Source: Bacteroidaceae bacterium (GTDB taxonomy: Bacteria > Bacteroidota > Bacteroidia > Bacteroidales > Bacteroidaceae). Taken from it: a stretch of DNA of 42,551 nucleotides. The stretch lies in contig JAILDV010000014.1 of NCBI GenBank assembly GCA_024688885.1, positions 1 through 42,551 on the forward strand, given 5' to 3'. Below the pieces are notes generated by a model. It was not told the origin of the DNA. It did no database searches and saw only the letters and a program-made list of their open reading frames with translations. Shown in pieces: positions 7,852-16,834 of the stretch (positions are counted from its first letter, which is position 1; each line of letters begins with the position of its first letter). The position numbers were made by a program, and so were the translations under genes.

Positions 7852-8019
7852 GCAAAATGATAAACAAAGGAAAATATTTCTACAAAACAAACGTACGAAA
7901 GAAATATTATATGGCAAATATAGTATATTTCAAATATTATCGTGAGTTCCCCATGGGAGATTGGTGGCAACAAAGACTGACATACTTACTGCGAACTGAC
8001 GTGTTAAATGATAAAAGAA

Positions 8020-8056
8020 GGGGAGGGGCTATGACTTGGTGTCACAACCCCTCTCC
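8020..8056 (-). terminator. Terminator of the first CotH gene
   Basis: A 9-bp G/C-rich stem (8020-8028 with 8048-8056, one G-U pair) with an inner TGAC/GTCA stem is followed on the minus strand by TTCTTTTATC. Confidence 0.75.
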
Positions 8057-8095
8057 GTTTGCTGAAATACCTTTGGTGTGAAAGGTGTATTTGGT

Positions 8096-11000
8096 TTATC
8101 TGATGGCGAACTTGCAGCTGCTTTCACTGCCATCTGATGCCTTCACGCGGGCAATGTAGATGCCTGATGGAAGGCCGTTGGTGGATATGGTGGCACTGCC
8201 ATCAGCAAGATTGAGTGTCTGGCTTTGTTGCTGCAGACCTGCAATGGAGTAGATGTCAAGCTGTGCGCTTGCTGCTTTTCCTTGGATGAGGAGCTTGGTG
8301 CCAGCAAAGCGGATGCTGATTTGGTCGTCCTTTGCCAAGATTGGCTTGATATCATCCACTTCTTCAATCTTCACGCCTGTGTCTGTACCGATGAAGGTGT
8401 CATAAGAGTGGAGATCGTTTGTCTGACCGATTGTAGGATGGTTCATGACGTAGAAACTGTTGCCGCCATCAGGATAGCGTCCTACGCTTTGGTCACCCTT
8501 ATGTGTCTGATAGACGATGTGGTCTGCAAAGTGCTTGAAGGATGGGTGCTTGTCGAAGTACTCCTGATTGTTGGCAATGAATTCGTCTGACCACGTGATG
8601 ATGACCTCTTGGTTCTTTGCTTCGTCGTTGGTGAGTTTGAAGGGTGCGTGGAAGTTGGAGAAATAGATGCTTTCACGTACCACACCAAGTGGGGTGCTGG
8701 TGAACACATACTCTTCTGGATCAAGTTTGTCTGCCCAGATGATGAGTTTGCCACCAGGTTTGATGATGGTCTTCACTTCAGGGTTGCCTGCAGGAATCTG
8801 ATATTTCTGTGGCTTGTTAGGATTGTCGCTCACATAGAGACCTGCCACATTGAGTGTCATGTCGGTTGGGTTGTACAGTTCAATCCAGTCGTTCTTCTTG
8901 TAATATTCGTTCACGTAGATGGTGTTCCCGGCACTTACTTCGTTGACACGAATAGGAGCATATGGCGATTTCTCCAGATTGGTGATGAGTTCCTCGTCTT
9001 GGATAGGTTCGAAACATGCAGTGATGTCGGTGTGAACATTGTTTTTGATGACGTTTTCCAGATTGAGCTTGGCGGTACGTCTTGTACTGCTTGATTGTGA
9101 TGATACGACTTTCCACCCCGTGAAGGTGTAGCCTGCAGGAGCTTGGGCTGTGAGCACAGCGGGTGCAAATACGGTGCCTTCGAGTTTGCCTGTGGGAATG
9201 GTCACGTTGTTGAGTTTCAGGACTGCCTTGTCAAGGTCGCTCTGGATGGTGACATCAAAACTCTTCTGAAGACCGAAGAAGTTCTTCATCGCATTGATGC
9301 GACCAGCACGCTTGGACCTGTTGGTGAGGTCGTTGAGCAATGTGCGACCAGAGATTGGATGACCTGCAAGGTTATGAACACCTTCGGCATCCCATGGATT
9401 CAAACCGTCAAGAGCCAAGGCTGCTTCGCTGAAAGATGCCATGCTGTTGATAATTTGGGATGAACGCTCGGCATCGAACACACTACCTGCCACAATGCAA
9501 TAGGTGTCGATGAATTTCTGCCTGAATTCAGCTCGGGCTAACAGGTTGGAGAGAAGGTCGGTGAGGGAGGTGTCGTTGAACCAGCCGCCTCCCCAGCCCC
9601 AGCCACCCCAGCCGCCACCGCCGCTGTTTTGACCTTTGTTGGCGTCGAATTTGCTGAAGAGGTCGGTGCGCTTGAAGGCTTCATCCACGTCGAAGAAAAC
9701 GAAGTGGAACTTGCCGTCGTTGCGGTCGCGGAACAACTTGGTGTTATTGTTGTTGGTCACCCAGTCCTCCGAACCTACGTAAAGCTCAGTGGCGAAGTAG
9801 TTGCACAACTCGTCAATGTCGCAGAGGTCGCAGATTTGCTTCCAGATGTCGTCATCGGTGGGATTGGATGAGAGGTCGTTGCAGAGGTTGGTCAGCTTTT
9901 TGTATGCGATGTCGTCACCAGCTTTCACGGAATAACCACCACTGTACTCTATCTGGTCAATTTCGTCGGTGTCGATGCCATAGTTGCTGTAGGCGTAGTT
10001 CTTGTTGGTGGTCTCACGCAGATTGAACATGAACTGGTATTTACCATTGATGAACACGTGGGATGGCTGATAAACCTGACAGTCAATATAGAATCCGCTG
10101 CTTGAGAGGATTTCATTGATGGCTGCATCCACAATGCGGCATTCACAATCGTTACCACCATTGCGAACGATGATGGCCTTGTTTCTGATGTAGGGTTTCT
10201 GTGAGAAGATAGGGTAGGAGAAATATTTCTCACCATATAACTTTCCTGCTTTCAGTTTGAAGGATGGGGAAGGTGGAAAGTGACGGCTCCATCCACCACT
10301 CACCTCTAAGTCAACTCCTTGGTTGAGTGCCACACAATATTCTTTATCCTTGTTGGGCACAATCAGCTCGAAGTTGACGGGACGTTCCCATCCACGGTTC
10401 TTATTGCTTGTCCCATCTGAACCATGAACAAACTTATAGCCACCATTGCCGCCTGTACCATTTGTTCCGTCCACAAGCGCACCAATCTTGTTGTCGTAGA
10501 GGTTGTCGGGATTGGTGACGACAGACACGATGGGAAGGTAGTAGTTGCTGGAGTTATATATATAAGTATGTGTAGCCACATCGCTGGGAAGGAATCCATC
10601 CTGGTAGAGTCGGAAACGGTAAACGTAGTTCTTTTTCCCATTGATGCCGAAAACACCGTCTTGACTGGTTGCACCATTAATCAAATCAGGTGTGGTGCCA
10701 TCTGTCGTATAGCGAAGCGTAGCTCCTTCGGGTATGGTGACATGGATGTCAAAATCAGAAGTGTAAACGGTTCCCGTGCGGTCAACTACAGGAGTTGCCA
10801 GCTGTACTTCAGCAAAGATGCTGCCCTCGTTTGATTTACCCTGAGTGGGGGTGTATGTGAACCCCCATTCCGACCCTCCGTCAGTTTTGCGAGCATAGCT
10901 GGTGCGTGCAATGGCTGGAGGAACAACTTGGCTGACGAGGATGGTGCCGTTATTGTCGGAGATGAAAAGCTCGTCGCCATCAGTGTCAATCTTGAAGTCA

Positions 11001-11344
11001 ATCTGATTTTTAGCCTTGTCACTATATTCGCCTCCTGTGGAATAGTGGTCGAACCACAAGGTTTTGAAACCCTTTGCAGGAACAGAACCGTTACCTGCAG
11101 GTATGGCAACCATTTTAGGATTGGTTTTATCATAACTGATATACAATCCATTCAGGTTGATGGCTGTGTTAGTCGGGTTGTATAATTCAATCCATCCACC
11201 ATAGTTGAATGATGGGTCCATCATCATGTCGATGTTTCTCGCCATGATTTCATTAATAACCAGTTTTGATGCGGTACTTTGTGCGTTGACAACTTGGGAG
11301 CATGACAAGAGAGCCAATGCGCCCAAAATCACATTTTTCTTCAT
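8096..11344 (-). CDS. T9SS-exported CotH kinase-like protein with lamin-tail domains
   Basis: Predicted secreted or surface protein of 1082 residues. In order: signal peptide (1-22, ending VNAQ); lamin-tail domain 1 (about 25-165, INEIMARN and GGWIELYNP); a chitobiase/hexosaminidase C-terminal-like Ig module (about 190-265, LRYTTDGTTPD); a CotH domain (about 320-680); a divergent InlB-type repeat (about 695-760); lamin-tail domain 2 (about 796-960, RVNEVSAGN and NDWIELYNP); and a C-terminal T9SS type A sorting domain (about 1005-1082, ending in a Gly-Ile-Tyr-type strand pattern). CotH proteins of spore formers are atypical protein kinases; SEDWVTNNNNTKLFRD and FVFFDVDEAF resemble their Asp-containing catalytic motifs, but activity is inference. 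A Gly/Trp-rich insert (about 571-587) interrupts the CotH region. It is divergent from the phosphatase gene at 11818. Confidence 0.85.
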   Translation of the reverse strand: MKKNVILGALALLSCSQVVNAQSTASKLVINEIMARNIDMMMDPSFNYGGWIELYNPTNTAINLNGLYISYDKTNPKMVAIPAGNGSVPAKGFKTLWFDHYSTGGEYSDKAKNQIDFKIDTDGDELFISDNNGTILVSQVVPPAIARTSYARKTDGGSEWGFTYTPTQGKSNEGSIFAEVQLATPVVDRTGTVYTSDFDIHVTIPEGATLRYTTDGTTPDLINGATSQDGVFGINGKKNYVYRFRLYQDGFLPSDVATHTYIYNSSNYYLPIVSVVTNPDNLYDNKIGALVDGTNGTGGNGGYKFVHGSDGTSNKNRGWERPVNFELIVPNKDKEYCVALNQGVDLEVSGGWSRHFPPSPSFKLKAGKLYGEKYFSYPIFSQKPYIRNKAIIVRNGGNDCECRIVDAAINEILSSSGFYIDCQVYQPSHVFINGKYQFMFNLRETTNKNYAYSNYGIDTDEIDQIEYSGGYSVKAGDDIAYKKLTNLCNDLSSNPTDDDIWKQICDLCDIDELCNYFATELYVGSEDWVTNNNNTKLFRDRNDGKFHFVFFDVDEAFKRTDLFSKFDANKGQNSGGGGWGGWGWGGGWFNDTSLTDLLSNLLARAEFRQKFIDTYCIVAGSVFDAERSSQIINSMASFSEAALALDGLNPWDAEGVHNLAGHPISGRTLLNDLTNRSKRAGRINAMKNFFGLQKSFDVTIQSDLDKAVLKLNNVTIPTGKLEGTVFAPAVLTAQAPAGYTFTGWKVVSSQSSSTRRTAKLNLENVIKNNVHTDITACFEPIQDEELITNLEKSPYAPIRVNEVSAGNTIYVNEYYKKNDWIELYNPTDMTLNVAGLYVSDNPNKPQKYQIPAGNPEVKTIIKPGGKLIIWADKLDPEEYVFTSTPLGVVRESIYFSNFHAPFKLTNDEAKNQEVIITWSDEFIANNQEYFDKHPSFKHFADHIVYQTHKGDQSVGRYPDGGNSFYVMNHPTIGQTNDLHSYDTFIGTDTGVKIEEVDDIKPILAKDDQISIRFAGTKLLIQGKAASAQLDIYSIAGLQQQSQTLNLADGSATISTNGLPSGIYIARVKASDGSESSCKFAIR

Positions 11345-11430
11345 TTGATTTGATTAATAAAATTTCTTTGTTTGATGTACAAACAGGAGATAGGTTTAGT
11401 CTTCTTTTGCTTTTTACCCTTTTCAAGGCA

Positions 11431-11438
11431 CAAAGATA
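11431..11438 (-). promoter_or_regulatory. -7 box of the first CotH gene
   Basis: TATCTTTG on the minus strand, about 87 nt before the ATG. The -33 region is not a clear match. The 473-bp divergent region 11345-11817 otherwise holds no credible gene. Confidence 0.5.
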
Positions 11439-11713
11439 TGCATTTTATTATAAATAGAGTGAATAATTTTCCCTATTTCCATAAAAATAAGTGATGTAAA
11501 CACCACAATAAACATCAAGAAGGGTGGGTGTGTTGACATTATTGGCACTGAAAACATAAAAAATCACAAAAAGAGCACCGTTCGAGTTGTAAGGAGGAAT
11601 AGAATGACCTCATAATTGCAAAAAAGAACCCATTTGGATGCTATTTTATCCTTTTCGTGTATTTTTTTTGAATATAATCCGCGAAAAATGGAAGAGTGTA
11701 TAGTTTTATTTCG

Positions 11714-11721
11714 TATCTTTG
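11714..11721 (+). promoter_or_regulatory. -7 box of the phosphatase gene
   Basis: TATCTTTG on the plus strand, predicting a leader of about 90 nt that is A/T-rich and without a Shine-Dalgarno sequence. No TTG at the usual -33 distance. Confidence 0.5.
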
Positions 11722-11817
11722 CTAACTGAAAACTAACAATACCTACCAATATTCTATCCGAGAAATTATCTTTTTTTATTATTATCAATTTTATTACTAC
11801 CAAATTACTACTAAAAC

Positions 11818-14800
11818 ATGAAACAGAAAACCAAATGGTTCATTACCTCCTTGATGCTGGTAATGGTTTGTTTGCAGGCTACTGCACAGCCTGAGGGCAA
11901 GTTCTATCTCTACAATTCCGCTAAGGCGTTCTTGAGCCGTGCAGCGAATGGTAATGCCACAGTTGACAAGTTCGGCATTCCTGTCGAAGTGAAGAAGAGT
12001 GACGCAGGTTGTTCACTCATGTTCCTCGACAATGGTCGTTATGTCTCTCAGAGTGGTTCTACGGTCAAGGGGGATGAGACAAGTGCTGCTTATGCTACCA
12101 TCACAGCTGATGGTGACAACTACACAGTGGCACTGAAAGAAGGTGAGTTCCTTGGAGTTGACGGCAGCAATGGTGCACTTGCCGTTAAGGCTGATGCTTC
12201 TGCTTCAGGCTTCAATGCAAAATGGCAGTTGCTGACTCAGGCAGAGCGTGACGTGATTGTTGCTGACATGGAACTGGCACAGATTGAAGCTGTTGCCAAG
12301 GCAGCGGGTATCACGCTTGCTGTTGGTACAGACAAGATGACTCAGTTTACTGAGGCTCTGAAGGCGTTCTCGTCTGAAGATGCTACAGACCTGATTTCTA
12401 ACCCGACATTGGCTACAAGTCAAGATGGTTGGACAGTGAATGTGTTGGCAGGAAACAACAACATCGACTACAAGAGTCAGTATGCAATGACGCTGTATCA
12501 GAACACTGCTTTGGAGATTTCGCAGTTCCTTGAAGTGCCTAATGGTATTTACAAGGCAACCATTCAAAATACATATCGTTCTTCAAAGCGTGAAACATTG
12601 ACAGCGTATTCATTGAGTGAAGATCATCTCAGCATTTGTAATGCTTATTTCGCTGCCAATGAAAATCAGGCACAAGCTGTTGAATGGTCCAAGATTCGCA
12701 CTTCTGCAACATTGCCATACTCCCGCGGAGACTTTGAAAATTTCACGACCAATTCTAAGTACACCACAACAGTTTGGGCATATGTGAATGATGGTAAGCT
12801 TACATTGAAGTATGTTGTACCTTCTATCAACAATTCTGGCGGTGACTACGACCTCGACTGGTTCACTTTCGCTAACGTGAAACTGACGCGCTATTTCCAG
12901 CCTTCAGAAACAACTGAAGAATTTAACCTTTACGATGAGATTGTCACTCAATCATCAGATCCAAGTGCGTACAATGCTGTAAAGCAAGCCTTCATGGATG
13001 ATTTTGCAAAAGGCACCATGACGGAAGAAGAAGTGACTGCCGCAAAGGCTGCGTTGAAGGCTGAGCTCTTCAAAATGATGAAGACGGTTCCTGCTCTCTG
13101 GGGTCAGTATGACATCACCAGCCTCCTCACCAATTCCACACTCGACAGCAATATCAAAGGCTGGAAATCTTCTCCAGTGAATGCCTTCAAGGTTGCCAAC
13201 AAGCTTGTGGAGAGCTTCGGAAGCAGAACTGTATCAAGCTTCTCTCAGGTAATCAGCGATATGCCAGCTGGTGAATATACCGTTAAGGTGCAGGGCTTCT
13301 ATCGTAATGGCGAGTGGAAGCAGGCTTTGGCTAACTACGAGCGTGGTAAGGATAATGTGAAGGCTGCCATCTATGTGGATGACGTGGCTAATAAACAGCC
13401 ACTGAAGAGCATTTTTGCTGATGGCTGTTACATGCTGGAAGGTAAGCATCACAAGTCTGCAGATGTATTTGCTGTTGTAAGCGGTAAGGGTTATCCTCAC
13501 AGTCACTATATCGATGCCAACAACCGTTCAAACGCTATCAAGACTCCAGACATTGCCAAGCAGGCAATTGACCATGGTCACTACTGGAACGAGATGGTTG
13601 CCACTCACGCAGCTGATGGTGACCTCACTATCGGTATCACTTTGGAAACAGGTGCTCCTGCTGAATCATGGATAGTTATTGACAACTTCCGTCTCTACTA
13701 CGGAACTCCAGCTCCTGTTATTGTTAATCATATAGAAGGAGTTGCACTTCCACCTGCAGTATTTGACGACACTCATGCTCCTGTGATACTGAAGAAACAG
13801 TTCAAGGCTAATGAGTTGACTCCATTGGCAGTTCCATGTGACATCCCTGCATCAAAGTTCAAGGCTGTCTATGCGATTGGTTCACTTGATGAGGAAACTA
13901 AGACTGCAGTGCTTTGTCCAGTTGACCACGTGAGTGCCAACGTTCCTTGCTACGTTGTGGCAAATGAGGATGTTGATGAAATCAAAATTGATGAACCCAC
14001 TTTGATTGCAGCTGCACAGCCTGACCAACTTCCTGTGATGTGGGATGGTGGACTTGTTTACCGAGTTGCTGACTCCTTCACTTGGAAGGCTATCACCTTG
14101 TCTGAAAATGAAGTGGATGCATCATACTTCACGAATTTTGAATATGTTGATGCCAAGAACATGGATTTCGTTGCCAACATCGAAAACTTCCGTGCTCGTC
14201 AGTATTTGCAGAACACCAAGTATCCAGAGCCTGATACGAAATCAGTCATTGAAAACTACTTCAAGCCTGCTCCTCCACGTCTTGATATTCCTCACAATAT
14301 TGGTGTGCCAGTTCCGGCAGACAAGGTGAAGGATGCTGTTGTGAAGTTCGGTTTCAAGAGCGACTTCAGCGATGCTCAGAGCCGTATCATTCTCGATGGT
14401 TCAGATATGGCATACATGCCAAACCTCATTCCTGGCAACACCTATTACTTCAAGGTTGAGGCAGGTGGCGAAGTGCTGACTCAAGGTAAGTTTGCAGTTG
14501 AAGGCCCTGTTCGTATGATTTACGCTCCAAGTATCAATAACATCCGCGACCTTGGTGGTTGGACAGTTCAGGATGGTAAAAAGGTTCGTTACGGACTTAT
14601 CTACCGTGGTGGTGAGGCAAATGGTCTCCATCCTTCTGTGGAAGAAGACCGTCAAACCCTGATTGACCTTGGTGTTGGTGCTGAAATCGACCTCCGTAAG
14701 GATAATAACTACGATAGCGGTAATGGTCAGGTGGGTAAATGTGCTTTCGGATTCCCCAAAGCTGACTACTTCTTCAAGGAAGGTGGTTACGATTGTAAGC

Positions 14801-15354
14801 TTGAGCACTTGACTGCTGCTGCATCAAAGGCTCGCTACAAGCAGTGGTTCCCATTCATCGTTAATCACATCAAGGAAGGCAAGGCTGTTTACTACCACTG
14901 TGTATGGGGTGCTGACCGTACAGGACTTGTATCTGTATTGCTCGAAGGTCTTCTTGGTCTTACACAAGAACAGATGAACCTTGAGTATGAGCTGACATCT
15001 CTGTCATTTGCAGGTCTTCGTCCAAAGAGTGGATATGCTGATGGTGACCACCAGAAGCTGATTGAGAAGATTAAGACTTACGAGGGTGAAACACTTCGCG
15101 ACAAGTTCGATACCTATTGGACAAAGGAAGTGGGTGTCAGTCAGGAACTCATTGACGAATTCCGCAGCATTATGCTTGTGGGCGAATCAGATGAGCCAGA
15201 TGCTATCGAAGATTTGACCGTTCAGGATAAATCAGAAATCAAGGCTGTTTACAGCATTACAGGTACTGAATTACCTCTCAGCGCACTCAATCAGGCAGGC
15301 ATCTACGTAGTGAAGTACAAGAATGGTGCATCAAGAAAGATTGTTGTGAAATAA
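11818..15354 (+). CDS. T9SS-exported multidomain protein with PtpB/LipA-type tyrosine/dual-specificity phosphatase domain
   Basis: Predicted secreted protein of 1178 residues. Signal peptide 1-24; an N-terminal beta-rich, lectin-like segment (about 25-145); two jelly-roll-like modules (about 191-361 and 432-629, each opening with an N-P/S-T-L, G-W pattern and closing with a DxFxF/DNFRLYY pattern); linker and fibronectin-like region (to about 900); then a phosphatase domain. That domain has RDLGG at 910-914 and a P-loop HCVWGADRTG with C1028 and R1034. The Asp before the Arg of the P-loop (HCxxGxDRTG) is the hallmark of the Y_phosphatase3 family (M. tuberculosis PtpB, Listeria LipA), which acts on phosphoproteins and phosphoinositides. 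A short T9SS sorting domain ends the protein (about 1140-1178). All key residues are present, so it is likely active; its substrate is unknown. Neighbouring exported CotH kinase-like proteins are candidate partners. Confidence 0.85.
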   Translation: MKQKTKWFITSLMLVMVCLQATAQPEGKFYLYNSAKAFLSRAANGNATVDKFGIPVEVKKSDAGCSLMFLDNGRYVSQSGSTVKGDETSAAYATITADGDNYTVALKEGEFLGVDGSNGALAVKADASASGFNAKWQLLTQAERDVIVADMELAQIEAVAKAAGITLAVGTDKMTQFTEALKAFSSEDATDLISNPTLATSQDGWTVNVLAGNNNIDYKSQYAMTLYQNTALEISQFLEVPNGIYKATIQNTYRSSKRETLTAYSLSEDHLSICNAYFAANENQAQAVEWSKIRTSATLPYSRGDFENFTTNSKYTTTVWAYVNDGKLTLKYVVPSINNSGGDYDLDWFTFANVKLTRYFQPSETTEEFNLYDEIVTQSSDPSAYNAVKQAFMDDFAKGTMTEEEVTAAKAALKAELFKMMKTVPALWGQYDITSLLTNSTLDSNIKGWKSSPVNAFKVANKLVESFGSRTVSSFSQVISDMPAGEYTVKVQGFYRNGEWKQALANYERGKDNVKAAIYVDDVANKQPLKSIFADGCYMLEGKHHKSADVFAVVSGKGYPHSHYIDANNRSNAIKTPDIAKQAIDHGHYWNEMVATHAADGDLTIGITLETGAPAESWIVIDNFRLYYGTPAPVIVNHIEGVALPPAVFDDTHAPVILKKQFKANELTPLAVPCDIPASKFKAVYAIGSLDEETKTAVLCPVDHVSANVPCYVVANEDVDEIKIDEPTLIAAAQPDQLPVMWDGGLVYRVADSFTWKAITLSENEVDASYFTNFEYVDAKNMDFVANIENFRARQYLQNTKYPEPDTKSVIENYFKPAPPRLDIPHNIGVPVPADKVKDAVVKFGFKSDFSDAQSRIILDGSDMAYMPNLIPGNTYYFKVEAGGEVLTQGKFAVEGPVRMIYAPSINNIRDLGGWTVQDGKKVRYGLIYRGGEANGLHPSVEEDRQTLIDLGVGAEIDLRKDNNYDSGNGQVGKCAFGFPKADYFFKEGGYDCKLEHLTAAASKARYKQWFPFIVNHIKEGKAVYYHCVWGADRTGLVSVLLEGLLGLTQEQMNLEYELTSLSFAGLRPKSGYADGDHQKLIEKIKTYEGETLRDKFDTYWTKEVGVSQELIDEFRSIMLVGESDEPDAIEDLTVQDKSEIKAVYSITGTELPLSALNQAGIYVVKYKNGASRKIVVK

Positions 15355-15394
15355 CCCATCGCTTACATACTTATATATATAAGGTGTAAAAACC

Positions 15395-15440
15395 AAGCGG
15401 GCAAAGGTTGCAATACTTTTGCCCGCTTTCTTTGTTTTCT
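15395..15440 (+). terminator. Terminator of the phosphatase gene
   Basis: A perfect 11-bp stem AAGCGGGCAAA/TTTGCCCGCTT (15395-15405, 15418-15428) is followed by TCTTTGTTTTCT. A 14-bp perfect palindrome CTTATATATATAAG (15370-15383) lies just before it. Confidence 0.85.
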
Positions 15441-15477
15441 TCTATTGAAGTGATGGGGATGAAACAGGAATGGACAT

Positions 15478-15516
15478 AAAAAAGGGCTACCCCGTTTCTC
15501 ACGAAAAAGAATAGCC
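15478..15516 (-). terminator. Probable galE terminator
   Basis: On the minus strand GGCTA/TAGCC (15512-15516, 15485-15489) closes a hairpin followed by CTTTTTT. A second stem TTCTGGTA/TACCAGAA (15551-15558, 15562-15569) lies between it and the galE stop. Confidence 0.55.
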
Positions 15517-15622
15517 ACAACACAAACACAAAATAAAACACGACAAACGATTCTGGTACCCTACCAGAACGTTGCTCTGGTACGCATCGGGGTTTGTGTT
15601 AATGCCCCGTCACGTTAGATTT

Positions 15623-16657
15623 CTATTGAACGCCGTCTGCACGGAGTTTCTCTTGCCACTTCCACGCAGAGCGCAGGATATCGTCAAGCGGTGTGTCAGC
15701 ACTCCAGCCTAACACCTTGTTTGCTTTGTCGACATTGCCCCAAATAGCCTCGATGTCGCCTTCACGACGTGGTGCATATTCCCATGGGAGCTTCACGCCA
15801 GTTGCCTTCTCAAAGCCTTCCACGATTTCAAGAGTGGAGTAGCCATGACCAGTACCGATGTTGAACACCTCAACAGGGTCAGTGTCTTGTTCGAGCACGC
15901 GCTGCATAGCCTTCACGTGTGCTTTAGCGAGGTCAACTACATAGATGTAGTCGCGAATGCAAGTCTTGTCGGGGGTGTTGTAGTCGTTGCCAAACACCTT
16001 CAACTGCTTACGAATGCCGATGGCAGTTTGAGTGACAAATGGTATGAGGTTCATCGGAACTCCATTTGGCAACTCACCGATGAGTGCGGATGGATGTGCA
16101 CCGATGGGGTTGAAATAGCGAAGGATGATGGACTTGATAGGTGCTCCAGAATGGATATAGTCCTGTATGATTTCCTCGTTAATCTGCTTGGTGTTTCCGT
16201 ATGGAGACAAGGCTTTCTGGATAGGTGCCTGCTCAGTCACGGGAAGGTTCTCCTTGGTGGGCTGTCCATACACTGTGCATGAAGAGGAGAAGATGATGCC
16301 CTTACCACCATATTTGGTCATCAACTCAAGCACGTTCATGAGTGAGTTGAGGTTGTTGCGGTAGTAGAGCAGGGGTTTCTCCACAGATTCTCCCACTGCC
16401 TTTGATGCAGCGAAGTGGATACAGCCTTTGATGGAGTATTTCTTGAATACGGCTTCTGTTGCCGCAAAGTCATTCAAATCAACTTTTTCAAATGCAGGAC
16501 GTATGCCTGTGATTTTCTCAATGCCGTCAAGAACTGAGGCATTGGAGTTAGATAAGTTATCGATGATGACCACATCGTAGCCTGCTTGCTGCAGTTCCAC
16601 AGTCGTGTGTGAACCAATGAAGCCGGTTCCGCCAGTCACAAGGATTGTTTCTTTCAT
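15623..16657 (-). CDS. galE: UDP-glucose 4-epimerase
   Basis: Interconverts UDP-glucose and UDP-galactose in the cytoplasm, feeding galactose use and surface glycan synthesis. The 344-residue short-chain dehydrogenase has the NAD-binding GGTGFIG (9-15), a catalytic Ser in SSSCTVYG (about 124-126), and the Y153-x3-K157 pair in SPYGNTK. Length and motifs fit GalE well. No Leloir-pathway or capsule genes flank it; instead it lies between the phosphatase gene and the larger CotH gene. Its promoter lies inside a long inverted repeat, which may affect its expression. Confidence 0.95.
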   Translation of the reverse strand: MKETILVTGGTGFIGSHTTVELQQAGYDVVIIDNLSNSNASVLDGIEKITGIRPAFEKVDLNDFAATEAVFKKYSIKGCIHFAASKAVGESVEKPLLYYRNNLNSLMNVLELMTKYGGKGIIFSSSCTVYGQPTKENLPVTEQAPIQKALSPYGNTKQINEEIIQDYIHSGAPIKSIILRYFNPIGAHPSALIGELPNGVPMNLIPFVTQTAIGIRKQLKVFGNDYNTPDKTCIRDYIYVVDLAKAHVKAMQRVLEQDTDPVEVFNIGTGHGYSTLEIVEGFEKATGVKLPWEYAPRREGDIEAIWGNVDKANKVLGWSADTPLDDILRSAWKWQEKLRADGVQ

Positions 16658-16694
16658 GTCCGTGTATCTTTTAATGTTTGGTGTTAGTTAATTG

Positions 16695-16782
16695 TTTTGA
16701 ATGACGAAGATTGATTTTAATTTGTTCTTCTGTTTTCGTTTTGCAAATATAGAACAAATAATTCAATCTTCGTCATTCAAAA
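16695..16782. repeat. Nested inverted repeat enclosing the galE promoter
   Basis: Outer arms 16695-16714 and 16763-16782 are perfect 20-bp reverse complements (TTTTGAATGACGAAGATTGA). Inner arms TTTGTTCT (16721-16728) and AGAACAAA (16751-16758) are also perfect. The loop is 22 nt. The predicted galE -7 box lies at the inner edge of the right arm. Confidence 0.9.
16744..16751 (-). promoter_or_regulatory. galE -7 box
   Basis: TATATTTG on the minus strand. A transcript would start near 16738-16741, inside the inverted-repeat loop, giving a leader of about 80 nt carrying only one repeat arm. No clear -33 TTG. Confidence 0.5.
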
Positions 16783-16834
16783 ATCAATTTTTTTCGTCAA
16801 AAGTGTGCTTTACCTCGCAAAACACCTCTTTTTC

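Noticed and set aside
7818-8081. 87-codon plus-strand frame between metY and the CotH gene
   Set aside because: It overlaps the metY promoter and the terminator hairpin; composition is not protein-like.
11564-11803. 79-codon minus-strand frame in the divergent intergenic region
   Set aside because: It overlaps the promoter of the phosphatase gene, has an A/T-driven composition and no family resemblance.
15370-15383. Perfect palindrome CTTATATATATAAG after the phosphatase gene
   Set aside because: Pure TA alternation is self-complementary by chance; the adjacent G/C stem explains termination.
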